A DNA stretch of 64,000 bases from Nitratireductor sp. GISD-1A_MAKvit (GCF_040819555.1 NZ_CP161920.1:1363001-1427000), one strand, 5' to 3'; positions 17,193-26,736 are shown, numbered from the stretch's first letter. The notes: generated by a model from the letters alone, not told the origin. Made by a program: numbers and translations.

Positions 17193-17914
17193 AGTCGGTA
17201 GCCCAGGTAGCGCTTGGAATCGATTGGATCGGATCCCAGCTTCTCGCGCAGTTTCTTGCGCAGTTTGCTGATGTGGCTTTCGACGACATTTTCTTCCACA
17301 TCCTCGTCGAATATGCCGTAAATCGCGTTGAATATCTGGGTTTTGGTAACGCGCCGCGTGGGATTGCTCGCGAGGTATTCCAGGATGCGTCGTTCGCGGC
17401 GCGGGAGGGGAAGTGGCTTTCCCTCGATTTCCGGATCGCGTCCGTCGAAGTAAATGCGCATGGTGCCGATTTGCGTGTAGGTCGCGGGCTCCTGCTGGGC
17501 GCGCCGGCGTATCGCCGTAATGCGTGCCAGGATTTCGCGGATATGCACGGGTTTGCGCACCACATCGTCGACACCCCATTCGAACATGCGCAGAGTGTCG
17601 TCGAGAGAATTGCGTTCGCTCAGCGCGATGAGAGGTGCGGTGGAGCGTTCACGAATGCGTTGGGCGCGAATGTCGCCCTGCTTGCACTGGCCAAGCAGAA
17701 AGGCGCTCACGGCCTTCAGCTCTTCATCAGCGACGCTTTCCACCCATTCCCCGAATTCGTCGGGGGCGAAGCCCGCGCTGGCAATGCCCTCCCGATTGAA
17801 TAGTGAATGATACCCATCCGTTACCAATTCACGTTCGTCTATAACGACAATCACCGGCCCGCCCTCCGAATCAATTTCCATGACAAGTGGTAACTGGTCG
17901 AGCGAATCACGCAC
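17180..17914 (-). CDS. rem: Orphan OmpR-type flagellar regulator (Rem/FtcR)
   Basis: Up to 244 residues; the first codon is GTG and a later ATG at codon 12 is possible. Residues about 20-130 form a receiver-like domain and about 145-240 an OmpR/PhoB winged helix ([35 protein letters not shown]). By position before flgE it is the orthologue of Sinorhizobium Rem and Brucella FtcR, master activators of flagellar genes. At the expected phospho-Asp strand I read AFLLG, with Gly in place of Asp, while a Lys in VRKPVH is kept, so it may act without phosphorylation. Confidence 0.88.
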   Translation of the reverse strand: MRDSLDQLPLVMEIDSEGGPVIVVIDERELVTDGYHSLFNREGIASAGFAPDEFGEWVESVADEELKAVSAFLLGQCKQGDIRAQRIRERSTAPLIALSERNSLDDTLRMFEWGVDDVVRKPVHIREILARITAIRRRAQQEPATYTQIGTMRIYFDGRDPEIEGKPLPLPRRERRILEYLASNPTRRVTKTQIFNAIYGIFDEDVEENVVESHISKLRKKLREKLGSDPIDSKRYLGYRLADG

Positions 17915-17993
17915 AACTATAAATTCTCAGGAGTCAATATTGGGGAGTCCCGTGGTTCGCCGGAAATTGATGTGCTCTTGATGTCGAATTCAA

Positions 17994-18548
17994 TCAAGAG
18001 TTGCAGAACTTTTTCGCTTCGGTGGTCCAGGATCCGAAGCCTGTGGCAACCATGTTTGCGATCACACGGCAGACATAGCGCTTCTGAGCGGGGTCGTTGT
18101 CAGGCCCGGCGTGGTAGCGTGCCACAGCCATGGACCACGACCCGTGCCGCTTCTTGAGTCGTACAAGAAAACGTGCGGCGTAATCAACGTTCCGGCGAGG
18201 GTCGAGCATGGAGCTCAAATTCGGGAATTGATCGCGATGGTAGTGATGATTGATCTGCATGCAGCCAAGATCGATCAGTTTCTTGCCCTGTGCGCGCGCC
18301 TCTTCGAAGCTGCGCAGAGCTTCACCAGCGCTGCGGGCGAAGACGGCCTTGCCTTCGATGTTCAGTGCATAGGGCTGAAGACTCCCCTTCACACCGGTCT
18401 CGGTGAGGCCGACTGCGTACAAAATACCGGCGGGGACCTGATAGCGGTCTGCAGCACGGAGAATTTCGCTCTCGCAAGCGTTTGTCGCTGCATGGGCGCC
18501 CGTGGTGAGGGCGATGAGGCTAAATATAAATGCCGCTTTGCGCCACAT
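17994..18548 (-). CDS. Lytic transglycosylase (SLT domain) of the flagellar locus
   Basis: 184 residues from ATG 18548. A signal peptide (about residues 1-20, ending in AHA) is followed by a goose-type lysozyme/SLT fold. The catalytic Glu is in VGLTETG, with GCMQINHHYH and the AVARYHAG motif downstream. It probably opens peptidoglycan for flagellar passage, which the short rod-binding protein here cannot do. It overlaps the end of motD by about 29 bases in another frame and lies just upstream of rem. Confidence 0.87.
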   Translation of the reverse strand: MWRKAAFIFSLIALTTGAHAATNACESEILRAADRYQVPAGILYAVGLTETGVKGSLQPYALNIEGKAVFARSAGEALRSFEEARAQGKKLIDLGCMQINHHYHRDQFPNLSSMLDPRRNVDYAARFLVRLKKRHGSWSMAVARYHAGPDNDPAQKRYVCRVIANMVATGFGSWTTEAKKFCNS

Positions 18549-19809
18549 CACCGCTTTCCTGTGCCGCTTTGCCGTTGCGCCCTGACTGTTCGCGGCTGGA
18601 TTTTTCATTGCCCCTGTCGTGTGACCGACTGCCCTCGCTTTGTCCTTCGTGAAGCGACTGGAAACCGCCGTCGCGGCTGTTGCCGCCCGACGCGGTATTG
18701 CTTTGTGCACCGTGAGACGATTGCTGCACGGTGACACGATCGATGTCGTAGCCGAGTGAACGTAGCGCCTTGACGATGGAATCGCTGTCACTGCCCAGTC
18801 GGTGCCGGGCCTCGGCATTCTCCACCTGAAGGTCGACGGTCAACTGGTCGGCAACAATGCGAAGCCGGGCCGTGACCATGCCCAGTTCGGCTGGGTGCAA
18901 CTGAATTTTCAGCGTCTGCACCATGCGACCTGCTTCGCCCTGCTGCGGGATGTTCAGGGCGGAAGCCTCGCCAGATGTCATGCGTGGGGTGGCCAATGGC
19001 TGCTCGCTTGCCGGTGAAGGTGTGGGGGCGCGCTGGATTGAAATCACGCGGATCTCGGGTTGCTGCTGTGGCTGCGCCTGCTGTTGTTGCTGGGAATTCT
19101 CGCGCAGCAGCCCGTCGGTTCCTATGCGCTGCACCGCCTCTGCTCCTGTCGACCGGACAGGCTGTGTCGCCTTCGAGTCAGTCCCGGACTGCGGGGGGCG
19201 TTCGCCGGCAACACCTTGCTCTTTGCCCTGGGGTGCCGGTTGCTGGAGGACAGGGCGATCAGATGCAACGCGCGCGCCAGTCTGCCGGTCCGCTGCCGGG
19301 GGGATTGTCGAATGAGGAGACTGCGCGTTTTCATGACGGGGCGATACGGATGCTTCGTCGCCCGTTGGCACAGCGTCCCCTGCCGTGCTGTTGGGTTGCA
19401 GTGTCGCAGCTCGACCGGAGATGGGGGCGAGGCTATCTGCGTCGCCATCGGAAGCAGGCGTGTTTGCGGCGGCAGGATCAAGGAGTTCCGCTCCCTCTAC
19501 GGGAGCGATGGCTTCTTCCTCGATTTTCAGATCGGGCCGTGCTTCCGCGCTCGCAGAAGGCAGTTCTTCTGAACCGACTTCGTGCAATTCCGATTGTGCA
19601 TTCAGCCTTTGCGGCAGTGTCCATCGAAAAAGATAAGAGCCCGGCTCTCGGGTCTTTTCGGCGTTCGTCTGCTCATGCGGGTTGTTTTCATCACCGCGCA
19701 ATGCCTCCTGAAATCCGGCTGCGTCGGTTGGGCTGTCGGCCTGCTTCCGAGAATTGCTCTCAAGTGGGTTCGCAGTCGCTGGCATCCCGCGACCGATAGC
19801 GGGGTTCAT
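18520..19809 (-). CDS. motD: Hook-length control protein MotD/FliK
   Basis: 429 residues, low-complexity over the first 250 or so (Glu/Pro/Ser/Ala-rich, with a Gln-rich patch near 240-255). The conserved FliK C-terminal core is LKIQLHPAELGMVTARLRIV with LQVENAEARHRLGSDSDSIV at about 300-345. Sinorhizobium MotD was recognised as a FliK-type hook-length regulator. The start overlaps the motC stop by four bases. The long disordered region is expected for a molecular ruler. Confidence 0.88.
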   Translation of the reverse strand: MNPAIGRGMPATANPLESNSRKQADSPTDAAGFQEALRGDENNPHEQTNAEKTREPGSYLFRWTLPQRLNAQSELHEVGSEELPSASAEARPDLKIEEEAIAPVEGAELLDPAAANTPASDGDADSLAPISGRAATLQPNSTAGDAVPTGDEASVSPRHENAQSPHSTIPPAADRQTGARVASDRPVLQQPAPQGKEQGVAGERPPQSGTDSKATQPVRSTGAEAVQRIGTDGLLRENSQQQQQAQPQQQPEIRVISIQRAPTPSPASEQPLATPRMTSGEASALNIPQQGEAGRMVQTLKIQLHPAELGMVTARLRIVADQLTVDLQVENAEARHRLGSDSDSIVKALRSLGYDIDRVTVQQSSHGAQSNTASGGNSRDGGFQSLHEGQSEGSRSHDRGNEKSSREQSGRNGKAAQESGDVAQSGIYI

Positions 19810-21062
19810 TGGACATTTTCCTTCTCAAGCAACGCGTCGATATCCCTTAGCTTGCTGCGCATTTCCTGCAGATAAGAGTCCGCCGCGTCATCAGGGAATG
19901 AAAGACCGGGTGTGGCCTGCGGAATTTCTGAATTCGAAACCTGATCCGCGGCCGTGCTTTCTGCCGGCTCGGGGAGCGCGGGATCGGGTATGCCTGCATC
20001 GTCTTCCAGCCGGGGTTCTGGGAGCGCCGCCGTATGCCGGGGTTCATCGAGAACAGCTTCAGCAACCGCTCTGGCGGCATCGAGCAGTTCCCGGTCTGCA
20101 TCGGAAAGGCGATTGCGATCGATCCCCTTGAGCGCCTGAAGCACGTCATCGACATTGTCAGAGCTGACCGACGCCATGCTTGCATAGAGCACTGCGCGCG
20201 GGTCTTCTTCCTTGCCAAACGACATCGCCTTTTGCGAGGCGAACGCTATAAGTCGATCATAGCCTTCAATAGCGCTTTTTCGGGCAAGGCGGAGGTAGAC
20301 GATGCGTGCCTGTTCATCCGACATCTGAGCCGTGACTTCGTCGACCATGGACAGATCCACGGTGTCGTGCAGTTCCACCACGGCGGCAACGAAAGTGTCG
20401 ACGAACTGGGTGGCGTAGGGTGAGCTGAGAAAGCGTCGAACATATTGCTCCGCTGCGCGCGTGAGCCTTTGCGTGTCTTTCATGGTGGCAGCCAGTGGAA
20501 TGCTCCGGCGCAGGGCTGCTTCTTCGATCAGGGTTCCCGGGCTCAAAAGCCGGGCTTCATCGAGCATTCTCGTGGCAAAATACGGATTTTCCCGGGCGGT
20601 CACCGTAGCGGTGACGAGGGCGACGGGAGCCCCGACTTCCGGCGGAAGCGATTTGGGATCGATCTCCCGAAGAATCGCTCGCGCACCATTATAGTCCCCA
20701 AACGTATAGCTTATGATGGCCTCACCCAGCCTTGTTTGCGTCTCGTCGAGCTGCAGCCGGGAAAAAAGGACCTGCAATGTTCTGGGATTGCCGCCGCTCA
20801 AACCGTAGATGAGCAGGGCCTGAAGATTTCGCGGATCGGAAAAGTCCTCGGGCTGCGCCTTCACGATGCGCCCATCGATGATGCTCAGGAGCTTTTGCTG
20901 CATCGGCAGCGCCGCGTGATCGCCATTTGCGATCTGATCCTGCAACCGCTGCAGGGAACGGACCATCTGGTAGGGTTGCATTGGGGCGGCGCAGACGGGG
21001 CCCCCGGTGCCGAGAAACATGCCGGCGAGAAGGACACTGGCAAGCTTCAGCGCTGCTTTCAT
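19806..21062 (-). CDS. motC: Motility protein MotC
   Basis: 418 residues. A signal peptide (about 1-25, ending AVCAA-like) leads to a periplasmic, helix-rich protein containing YQMVRSLQRLQDQIANGDHA and the YGLSGGNPRTLQVLFSRL repeat-like region. MotC is a rhizobial periplasmic partner of MotB that is needed for rotation. The tail (about 350-418) is acidic and Pro-rich. It is coupled to motB by a 4-base overlap. The chaperone-like MotE is encoded at 28945-29466. Confidence 0.92.
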   Translation of the reverse strand: MKAALKLASVLLAGMFLGTGGPVCAAPMQPYQMVRSLQRLQDQIANGDHAALPMQQKLLSIIDGRIVKAQPEDFSDPRNLQALLIYGLSGGNPRTLQVLFSRLQLDETQTRLGEAIISYTFGDYNGARAILREIDPKSLPPEVGAPVALVTATVTARENPYFATRMLDEARLLSPGTLIEEAALRRSIPLAATMKDTQRLTRAAEQYVRRFLSSPYATQFVDTFVAAVVELHDTVDLSMVDEVTAQMSDEQARIVYLRLARKSAIEGYDRLIAFASQKAMSFGKEEDPRAVLYASMASVSSDNVDDVLQALKGIDRNRLSDADRELLDAARAVAEAVLDEPRHTAALPEPRLEDDAGIPDPALPEPAESTAADQVSNSEIPQATPGLSFPDDAADSYLQEMRSKLRDIDALLEKENVQ

Positions 21063-22393
21063 TGCGGCACTTCCAGAAAGATTTCGATGCGACGGTTCGC
21101 GCTGGCGTAAGGGTCTTCCGGCACTTTGAGCTTGCGGTCTGCAAAGCCGGCAACCTGTTCGATGCGCATTTCATTAAGGCCCCCGCGCACCAGCATGTAA
21201 TAGGCGGCCTGGGCGCGCGCGGTGGAAAGACGCCAGTTGTCATAGGTGTCGCTGCGGAAGGGGCGCCCATCGGTATGACCGCGCACGCTCACATTTCCTG
21301 GCTGCTCGGCAAGCGTCTGCCCGATCTTGTCCATGGCAAGAACGAGTTCACGTTGCGGCACCGCCGATCCCACCGGAAACATTCCGTCTTCCAGATCGTC
21401 GGAAATGGAAACGAGGACGCCGTCATTCGTTCCCACCACCGCGATGGAACTTTCCAGCGGTGTGCCTTCAAACCTTGCTTCGAGCTTCTCCCTGATCTCT
21501 TCAGCCAGCTGCTGACTGCGCTCTTCGCGCAACTGCTCAGGTGAGGGAGGGGGTGTGCCGTCCTGCGGATCCGTGTCCGTTACTTCAGCGGCGGCGGTTT
21601 TGTTTGGCAGCGGCTCGGGCTCTTCGATGGGAGCAAGGGGCTCGGCATCGGCAATTGGCTCCAGAGCGATGGCTCGGCCTTCACTTTCGCCGGCCGCTTC
21701 CCGGGAAACCATGGGGGGCGTGTGAGACCCATTGGAGGAGACATCAACATCGCTGCCGGCCGGGTTGTCGCGCGCGTCGTCCGGATCGCCCTGCACACCG
21801 ATCTGCGGACGGGCAACCTGCTGCGACCAGAAATCGGGAGCAAATGGATCGCGGTAGGACTCTCCACCCGAGGCCCCCGAGGAAGGGCCGGCATCCCGCG
21901 CCCCGCCTTCGCCCCTGCTGGAAATGTTTTGCATCGTATCGGTATCGGCAGCGATTTCTGCCAGAACCGCATAGGGATCTGAAAACAGGTTTTCATCGGA
22001 ATGCTTCTGCAGGTCGGACTGCCCGACCGCGCTTTCGAAGCTCATGGGGCCGGATGTCTGATCCTGATTTTGTGAAGGTGCGCCGGGAGCGTCGACCTCG
22101 ACATCATCCGGTGCCGTGTCGACAGGGTCGCCCTCCACGTCTTCCAGCCCCTTGCTGCTTGTGTTCCTGTCAATGAGCTTGACCGGATTGAAGTAGCTGG
22201 CAAGTGCGGTTTTGGTGTCTTCGTCCGTGGCGTTGATCAGCCACATAACCAGGAAAAAGCACATCATTGCGGTCATGAAATCCGCAAAAGCGATCTTCCA
22301 TGCACCGCCGTGATGGCCCTCGTCCTCGTCGCCACCGCCCCGGCGGACGATGATGATCTCCGGCGCGCGTTCTTCGCTTTCGGCCACACTCAT
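21059..22393 (-). CDS. motB: Flagellar stator protein MotB
   Basis: 444 residues from ATG 22393, whose start overlaps the fliH-like stop. A single membrane helix at about 33-55 (WKIAFADFMTAMMCFFLVMW) carries the proton-channel aspartate (Asp38). A long Glu/Pro/Ser-rich linker (about 80-310) follows, then the OmpA-like peptidoglycan-binding domain with VRGHTDGRPF. It forms the ion-driven stator with MotA, which is encoded 15 kb away at 37.0 kb. Confidence 0.94.
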   Translation of the reverse strand: MSVAESEERAPEIIIVRRGGGDEDEGHHGGAWKIAFADFMTAMMCFFLVMWLINATDEDTKTALASYFNPVKLIDRNTSSKGLEDVEGDPVDTAPDDVEVDAPGAPSQNQDQTSGPMSFESAVGQSDLQKHSDENLFSDPYAVLAEIAADTDTMQNISSRGEGGARDAGPSSGASGGESYRDPFAPDFWSQQVARPQIGVQGDPDDARDNPAGSDVDVSSNGSHTPPMVSREAAGESEGRAIALEPIADAEPLAPIEEPEPLPNKTAAAEVTDTDPQDGTPPPSPEQLREERSQQLAEEIREKLEARFEGTPLESSIAVVGTNDGVLVSISDDLEDGMFPVGSAVPQRELVLAMDKIGQTLAEQPGNVSVRGHTDGRPFRSDTYDNWRLSTARAQAAYYMLVRGGLNEMRIEQVAGFADRKLKVPEDPYASANRRIEIFLEVPQ

Positions 22394-23040
22394 GAGATCA
22401 ACCCTGCCAATGTATCCGACCACTCCGTCAGACGTGTTTCGAAGAGTTCCTCGCCAATTGAAATGCTGAGATCGAAGCTGTCGGTTTCGGCAAAGTCGAC
22501 CTGGTTGGCGCGTTCTCCGAGCCCCGTTTTCAACGCGTCCCACAACGCCGGGGAACCACTGACACGGATGCGTAAGGATTCTCGATCTTCGAGGGCGGCG
22601 TGCAGCACGCGCTCAAGCTCTGCGATAGAACGCTTTTGCAGATCGCTTGTCAGAACGGTGCCCAGCATTCTGGCCGTGGCTCGAGTTGCGAGGTCCACCA
22701 CCTGTGTTTCCAGCTCGGCAAATCGGTTGTTGATGGTCTGGCCTGCCGCTTCAGCAAGCTGGGCGCGCACAGATGCCAGTTCTTCCTGGTGGCGCTGCCG
22801 CTCCTGTTCCAGTTCATGAGCGTGCTGCTGTGCGAGCCGGTCGGCAATGGCAGCTTCCGCTGCAGCTATCCTGTCGTCAGCCTGTGTCTGGAGCTGAGGA
22901 ACGATATCAGGCTCCGGAGGCGTGGCACCGGTGTCTGCGAGCGGATCGAACCGTTGCGCAGGCTGTTCGTGCTCCGGTACCCTCGGCAGGGGACTGCCGA
23001 AGTCCGGCAAAACGTCGAGTAGCGAGAGTGCAGGAGGCAT
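22390..23040 (-). CDS. FliH-like flagellar export protein
   Basis: 216 residues from ATG 23040. The middle (about 55-110) is a Gln/Glu/Arg/Ala-rich coiled coil, and the C-terminal third has the FliH/YscL-type segment RSIAELERVLHAALEDRESLRIRVSG (written in part), where a beta strand presents ligand-like residues. FliH regulates the FliI ATPase. Primary conservation is weak, as is usual for FliH, so the call leans on architecture and on its place between fliF and motB, overlapping both by four bases. Confidence 0.72.
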   Translation of the reverse strand: MPPALSLLDVLPDFGSPLPRVPEHEQPAQRFDPLADTGATPPEPDIVPQLQTQADDRIAAAEAAIADRLAQQHAHELEQERQRHQEELASVRAQLAEAAGQTINNRFAELETQVVDLATRATARMLGTVLTSDLQKRSIAELERVLHAALEDRESLRIRVSGSPALWDALKTGLGERANQVDFAETDSFDLSISIGEELFETRLTEWSDTLAGLIS

Positions 23041-24681
23041 CAGCCAGCCTCCGCCTCGGCGCTTGCCCACTTACGCAAAATCTGTGCGGTGCGCTCTTCG
23101 TTTAGGTCCACCATGCGTGCCAGCCGCTCCTGCGGAGCAGGACGAATCTTGAGGCGGTGAGTTCCGTAGGTTTCGTCTTCTTCGAATTCCGGATCTTCAT
23201 GTGCGCCATTCATGAGCTGTGCCTGCTCTTCACCGAGGTTCGGCAGGGAACGCTGCGCATCGCCGTCTGTGGCATCCTGGGCGATCATCGGACGCATCAG
23301 GCTGGTGCCCAGTGGCTTGAGGCCAAACCATGTGACAAGGAAGGCGACGAGGATGAATGCGGCCGCATTGATGAGGGTTCCGGTGTGTTGACCTATCGCA
23401 TCGAAGATGCCGGGCTCAGGCATCGGCGTTCCATCAAGTCCGTCAATGAATTCAACTGCAGACACATTGATGATGTCGCCACGTGTGTCGTTGAACCCGG
23501 TGGCAGAAGCGACCACTGTCTGGATTTCCGCCACACGCTCGTTCACCTGATCCGGCGTCGCATTCGGTCCGAGAATCTCCATGATGCGGGCCTGGTTCAC
23601 CACGACGGCGATAGAGATTTTTTCGACACTGTACCCATTGCTGGTGGTTGCTATGCGCTTCGTGTTGAGTTCGTAGTTGGTGGTTTCTTCCCGCCGTTCG
23701 CTTTCTTCGGAAGATTTCGGGCCGGCAGTTGCTCCGGTGTCGTCCTCGGGGAGGTTCTGTGCCACGGAAGTGGGTTGGATTGCGGTCTCGCGGTTGGCGC
23801 TGTCGCTGGAGCGGACCACTTGGACGGAGCGTTCCACACGAGAGTCAGGATCGTAGATGACTTCCTCGATCTGGCGTGCGTCGGTGTTGACATCGGCCTT
23901 CACGCTTGCACGGAAATTGTCCGGTCCGAGATAGGGAGACAGAGCGCGGCGAATGTTCTGTTCGATCTGGTTCTCGACGGTCCGCTCCACACTGATGGAC
24001 CTCTGTGCCGTGCTGTTTGCCGGGTCGTCGCCTGCAACAAGAAGCGTTCCGGTTGAATCGAGAATGGTCACTTTTTCCGGGTCCAGACCCGGGACCGCGG
24101 CAGCAACCAGGTATCGGATGGAAGAGGCGGCATTCGTGGCATCCAGGGTTGATGCACGGATCACGACCGAAGCGGATGGCTGGCGTTCCTCCGTTCGGAA
24201 GGACCCGCGTTCTTGCATGACGATGTGAACCCGCGCTGCCTTGATGCCCGCCAGCGACTGGATGGTCCGGGCGATTTCGCCTTCAAGCGCACGAACGCGC
24301 GTGACCTGCTGCATGAAGGTGGTCAGCCCGAGGGAGCCGACATTGTCAAACAGCTCATACCCCGCGTTGGTGCTGCTGGGCAGCCCTTTTTCTGCCAGGA
24401 GCATGCGGGGCCTGTGCGGTTTTGCCGGCGGGCACAAGAACCGCAGTTCCATCCGAAATCACGTCGAAGCCGATACCTGCTTCTCCAAGTACCAGTCCGA
24501 TCTGGTTTACATCCGAACGTTCGAGCCCGACATACAGTGTTTCATAGGCGGGCCGGTTGAGATAGGCGGCGCCCGCCACGATGACGGCCATGACCAGCGC
24601 GAGCGTTCCGCCCAGGAGCGCGAGGCGACGGGCCCCGAGGCTTTTCAGGTTATCAAAAACGGTCTGAATCTGCTCAGGCAA
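23040..24681 (-). pseudogene. fliF: MS-ring protein FliF, frameshifted as sequenced
   Basis: The two halves of one FliF are in different frames. The N-terminal part has membrane helix 1 (LALLGGTLALVMAVIVAGAA) and AYETLYVGL. The C-terminal part, starting RMLLAEKGLPSSTNAGYELF, has the PEKVTILDSTGTLL signature and a second membrane helix near LINAAAFILVAFLVTWFG. The break is at 24407-24410, where one extra G (plus strand) turns CAGGCCCGC into CAGGCCCCGC in gene sense. Removing it gives 546 residues, near the usual length. FliF is essential for any flagellum, so in a locus this intact an error is likelier than loss. Confidence 0.88.
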
Positions 24682-24713
24682 CGCCCACTGCTCCCATACG
24701 AATTCTGAGAGGG

Positions 24714-24739
24714 AGACTAGAGCTTGAAGCTTGTGCGAA
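24714..24739 (-). promoter_or_regulatory. Shared flagellar promoter element, fliF
   Basis: In gene orientation it reads TTCGCACAAG (24739-24730), 10 bases, then TAGTCT (24719-24714), 33-58 bp upstream of fliF. It matches YYCRCRCAAG-N10-TAGNNT. Confidence 0.65.
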
Positions 24740-24740
24740 A

Positions 24741-24767
24741 ATGAAATGGAGCCCGGTCAGGGCTCCA
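24741..24767 (-). terminator. Terminator after the first flagellin gene
   Basis: Read leftward, the hairpin GGAGCCC-TGACC-GGGCTCC (24766-24748) is followed by ATTTCATTTTC. It lies between the flagellin stop and the fliF promoter element and should isolate the strongly expressed flagellin unit. Confidence 0.75.
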
Positions 24768-24800
24768 TAGGCAGAAATGCGGGACCAGCGGGGAAGACGC

Positions 24801-25670
24801 TTACTGGAACAGCGCCAGTATGCTCTGCGCGTTCTGGTTGGCGATGGTAAGAGCCTGAATGCCGAGTTGCTGCTGGACCTGCAGGGCCTGCAACCGCGTC
24901 GATTCCTCGTTCATGTCTGCATCGACGAGCTGACCAACACCGCGCTCGATCGAATCCATGAGGTTGGACACGAAGTCTTTCTGCAAATCGAGGCGGGTTT
25001 TTGCAGCGCCGAGATCTGCGGCTGCATTGGACATGCTGGAGAGAGCTGTCTCCACATCTGTCAGATAACCGTCGATATCCGCATCGGTGCCATTGGTGAC
25101 GATGTCGATGAGCATGATGTCGTCGGCCAGACCGCCGGGAAGGCCACCTGCGGCGAACAGTTTCACACTGGCGATGTCGATCTGGATTGTTCCGACCGAG
25201 ACCGTGCCGCCGGCGGAACGGTTGTATGAAGAGACAACCTCCATATTGCCGGTATCGTCCGTTGCCAGAACATTGGTGCCTGCATAGCTTGCGCCGGTGG
25301 CTGCGCTCTTGATGTGGTCAAGCAGGATGCTGATCTCGGCCTGGATCTTGCCCTGGTTTTCGGCACTTGCGCCGCGTGCTGTTACCAGTTTGGACTTGAT
25401 GGAATCGACCGCTTCCAAAACATTGTTCATAGCGGTGTAGGAGGTATCGATCTTGCCGGCGCCGAGACCGAGTGCGTCCTGTACTGCGGATAATGCCTTG
25501 TTGTCGGAGCGCATGGTGGTGGCGATGGACCAGTAGGCCGCATTGTCACTGGCTTCGGCGACCCGGTATCCGGTTGAGATCCGCCCCTGAACCACGTCCA
25601 TGGACTTGTTTGTCGCTTTCAGGCTCTGCAGTGCCACCATTGCAGATGTGTTGGTCATGATGCTGGCCAC
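24801..25670 (-). CDS. fla: Flagellin (289 residues)
   Basis: A short flagellin with both conserved ends: MASIMTNTSAMVALQSLKAT and the segment LGLGAGKIDTSYTAMNNVLE at the N-terminus, and TRLQALQVQQQLGIQALTIA with the LALFQ end at the C-terminus. The central variable region is small (about 150-200), so the outer D2/D3 domains are reduced. It is a paralogue of the next gene, with near-identical ends and a divergent middle. It has its own promoter region with two ATGGTTAACA repeats and a downstream terminator. Confidence 0.96.
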   Translation of the reverse strand: MASIMTNTSAMVALQSLKATNKSMDVVQGRISTGYRVAEASDNAAYWSIATTMRSDNKALSAVQDALGLGAGKIDTSYTAMNNVLEAVDSIKSKLVTARGASAENQGKIQAEISILLDHIKSAATGASYAGTNVLATDDTGNMEVVSSYNRSAGGTVSVGTIQIDIASVKLFAAGGLPGGLADDIMLIDIVTNGTDADIDGYLTDVETALSSMSNAAADLGAAKTRLDLQKDFVSNLMDSIERGVGQLVDADMNEESTRLQALQVQQQLGIQALTIANQNAQSILALFQ

Positions 25671-25722
25671 GTGATCACCCCTTTGTTCAGCCGCCCGGCG
25701 ACGTCACGCGTTGGTGCCGGGT

Positions 25723-25756
25723 ATGGTTAACAATAGGTAGACGCACATGGTTAACA
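25723..25756 (-). repeat. Direct repeats in the flagellin promoter region
   Basis: ATGGTTAACA occurs at 25723-25732 and again at 25747-25756, spaced 24 bases start to start, with a looser ATGTTCATTAAC further out. They lie 53-86 bp upstream of the flagellin start. Their even spacing on the helix suggests paired sites for a flagellin-specific activator. Confidence 0.45.
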
Positions 25757-25792
25757 GGAAATTAATGTTCATTAACTGATATGGGCAGGAAT

Positions 25793-25824
25793 AAAAAACG
25801 GGCCGCTCGAGGGGAGCGGCCCGT
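25793..25824 (-). terminator. Rho-independent terminator after the second flagellin gene
   Basis: Read leftward, a strong GC stem (arms about 25815-25823 and 25799-25807, CGGGCCGCT-type) is followed by a T6 run (25798-25793) and further T-rich sequence. It is one of the clearest terminators in the window and fits a highly expressed single-gene flagellin unit. Confidence 0.88.
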
Positions 25825-25866
25825 TCTCAATTAGGGTTTCGGCGCCGAAACGCCAGAACCAGTCTC

Positions 25867-26736
25867 TTAGCGGAACAGCGACAGAATGTTCTGCGAGTTG
25901 GAGTTGGCGATCGACAGAGCCTGAACGCCCAGCTGCTGCTGAACCTGCAGGGCCGAAAGACGGGCCGACTCTTCATTCATGTCTGCATCGACCAGCTGGC
26001 CAACACCGCGCTCGATGGCGTCGGAAAGCTTGCCAACGAAGTCTTTCTGAAGGTCGACGCGGGACTTTGCAGCACCAAGCTCGGCTGCCTGGTCGGCGAG
26101 GGCAGCAAGAGCCGTCTCGACGGTACCAAGTGCAGTGTCGATGGCGGTGTCTGCAACCTGGCCGCTCGAAGCGTCGAACAGTGCCGTTGCCACAACGTCT
26201 TTTGCAGTGCCGTTTGCCGCGGTGGCATCAAGCACCAGAACGTCGGCGCCTGTCAGCGTGATCTCGTCGATGGAGACCGTCGTGCCGGCACGGTTGTAGG
26301 AAGCGACGATGTTCACATCGGCGTTGTCCTGGATGATGTTGGAGCCGGCATAGTTGGAGTTGCTGACAACCGACGTGATGTGAGCCTGGAGCGCATTGAT
26401 TTCGCCCTGGATCTTCTGCTGGTCTTCCTGCGAAGCACCGCGTGCCGTGACAAGCTTCTGCTTGATCTTGTCGACGGTGTCGATGACTTCGTTGATACCC
26501 GTGTAGGCCGTGTCGACCTTGCCGGCGCCGAGACCCAGAGCATCCTGAACGCTGGACAGGGCCTTGTTATCGGACTTCATCGAAGTCGCGATGGACCAGT
26601 AAGCTGCGTTGTCGGAAGCTTCGCCCACGCGCAGGCCCGTCGAGATGCGGGACTGGGTGGTAGCCATGTTCTTGGAGATGGTGTTGAGGGTCTGCAGCGC
26701 CGTCATTGCCGACGCGTTGGTCATAAGACTTGCCAT
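25867..26736 (-). CDS. fla: Flagellin (289 residues from ATG 26736)
   Basis: Second flagellin paralogue. The start MASLMTNASAMTALQTLNTI is clear, followed by ISTGLRVGEASDNAAYWSIA and LGLGAGKVDTAYTGINEVID; the C-terminus has SARLSALQVQQQLGVQALSI with the LSLFR end. Like its neighbour it has a reduced central domain. Upstream, 26737-26988 is a gene-free promoter region. The shared class II element was not found here, consistent with a later-class promoter. Confidence 0.96.
   Translation of the reverse strand: MASLMTNASAMTALQTLNTISKNMATTQSRISTGLRVGEASDNAAYWSIATSMKSDNKALSSVQDALGLGAGKVDTAYTGINEVIDTVDKIKQKLVTARGASQEDQQKIQGEINALQAHITSVVSNSNYAGSNIIQDNADVNIVASYNRAGTTVSIDEITLTGADVLVLDATAANGTAKDVVATALFDASSGQVADTAIDTALGTVETALAALADQAAELGAAKSRVDLQKDFVGKLSDAIERGVGQLVDADMNEESARLSALQVQQQLGVQALSIANSNSQNILSLFR

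Noticed and set aside
18520..19809. Gln-rich patch in MotD as a microsatellite or expansion
   Set aside because: Short and imperfect; a Gln/Pro-rich disordered middle is normal for hook-length rulers.
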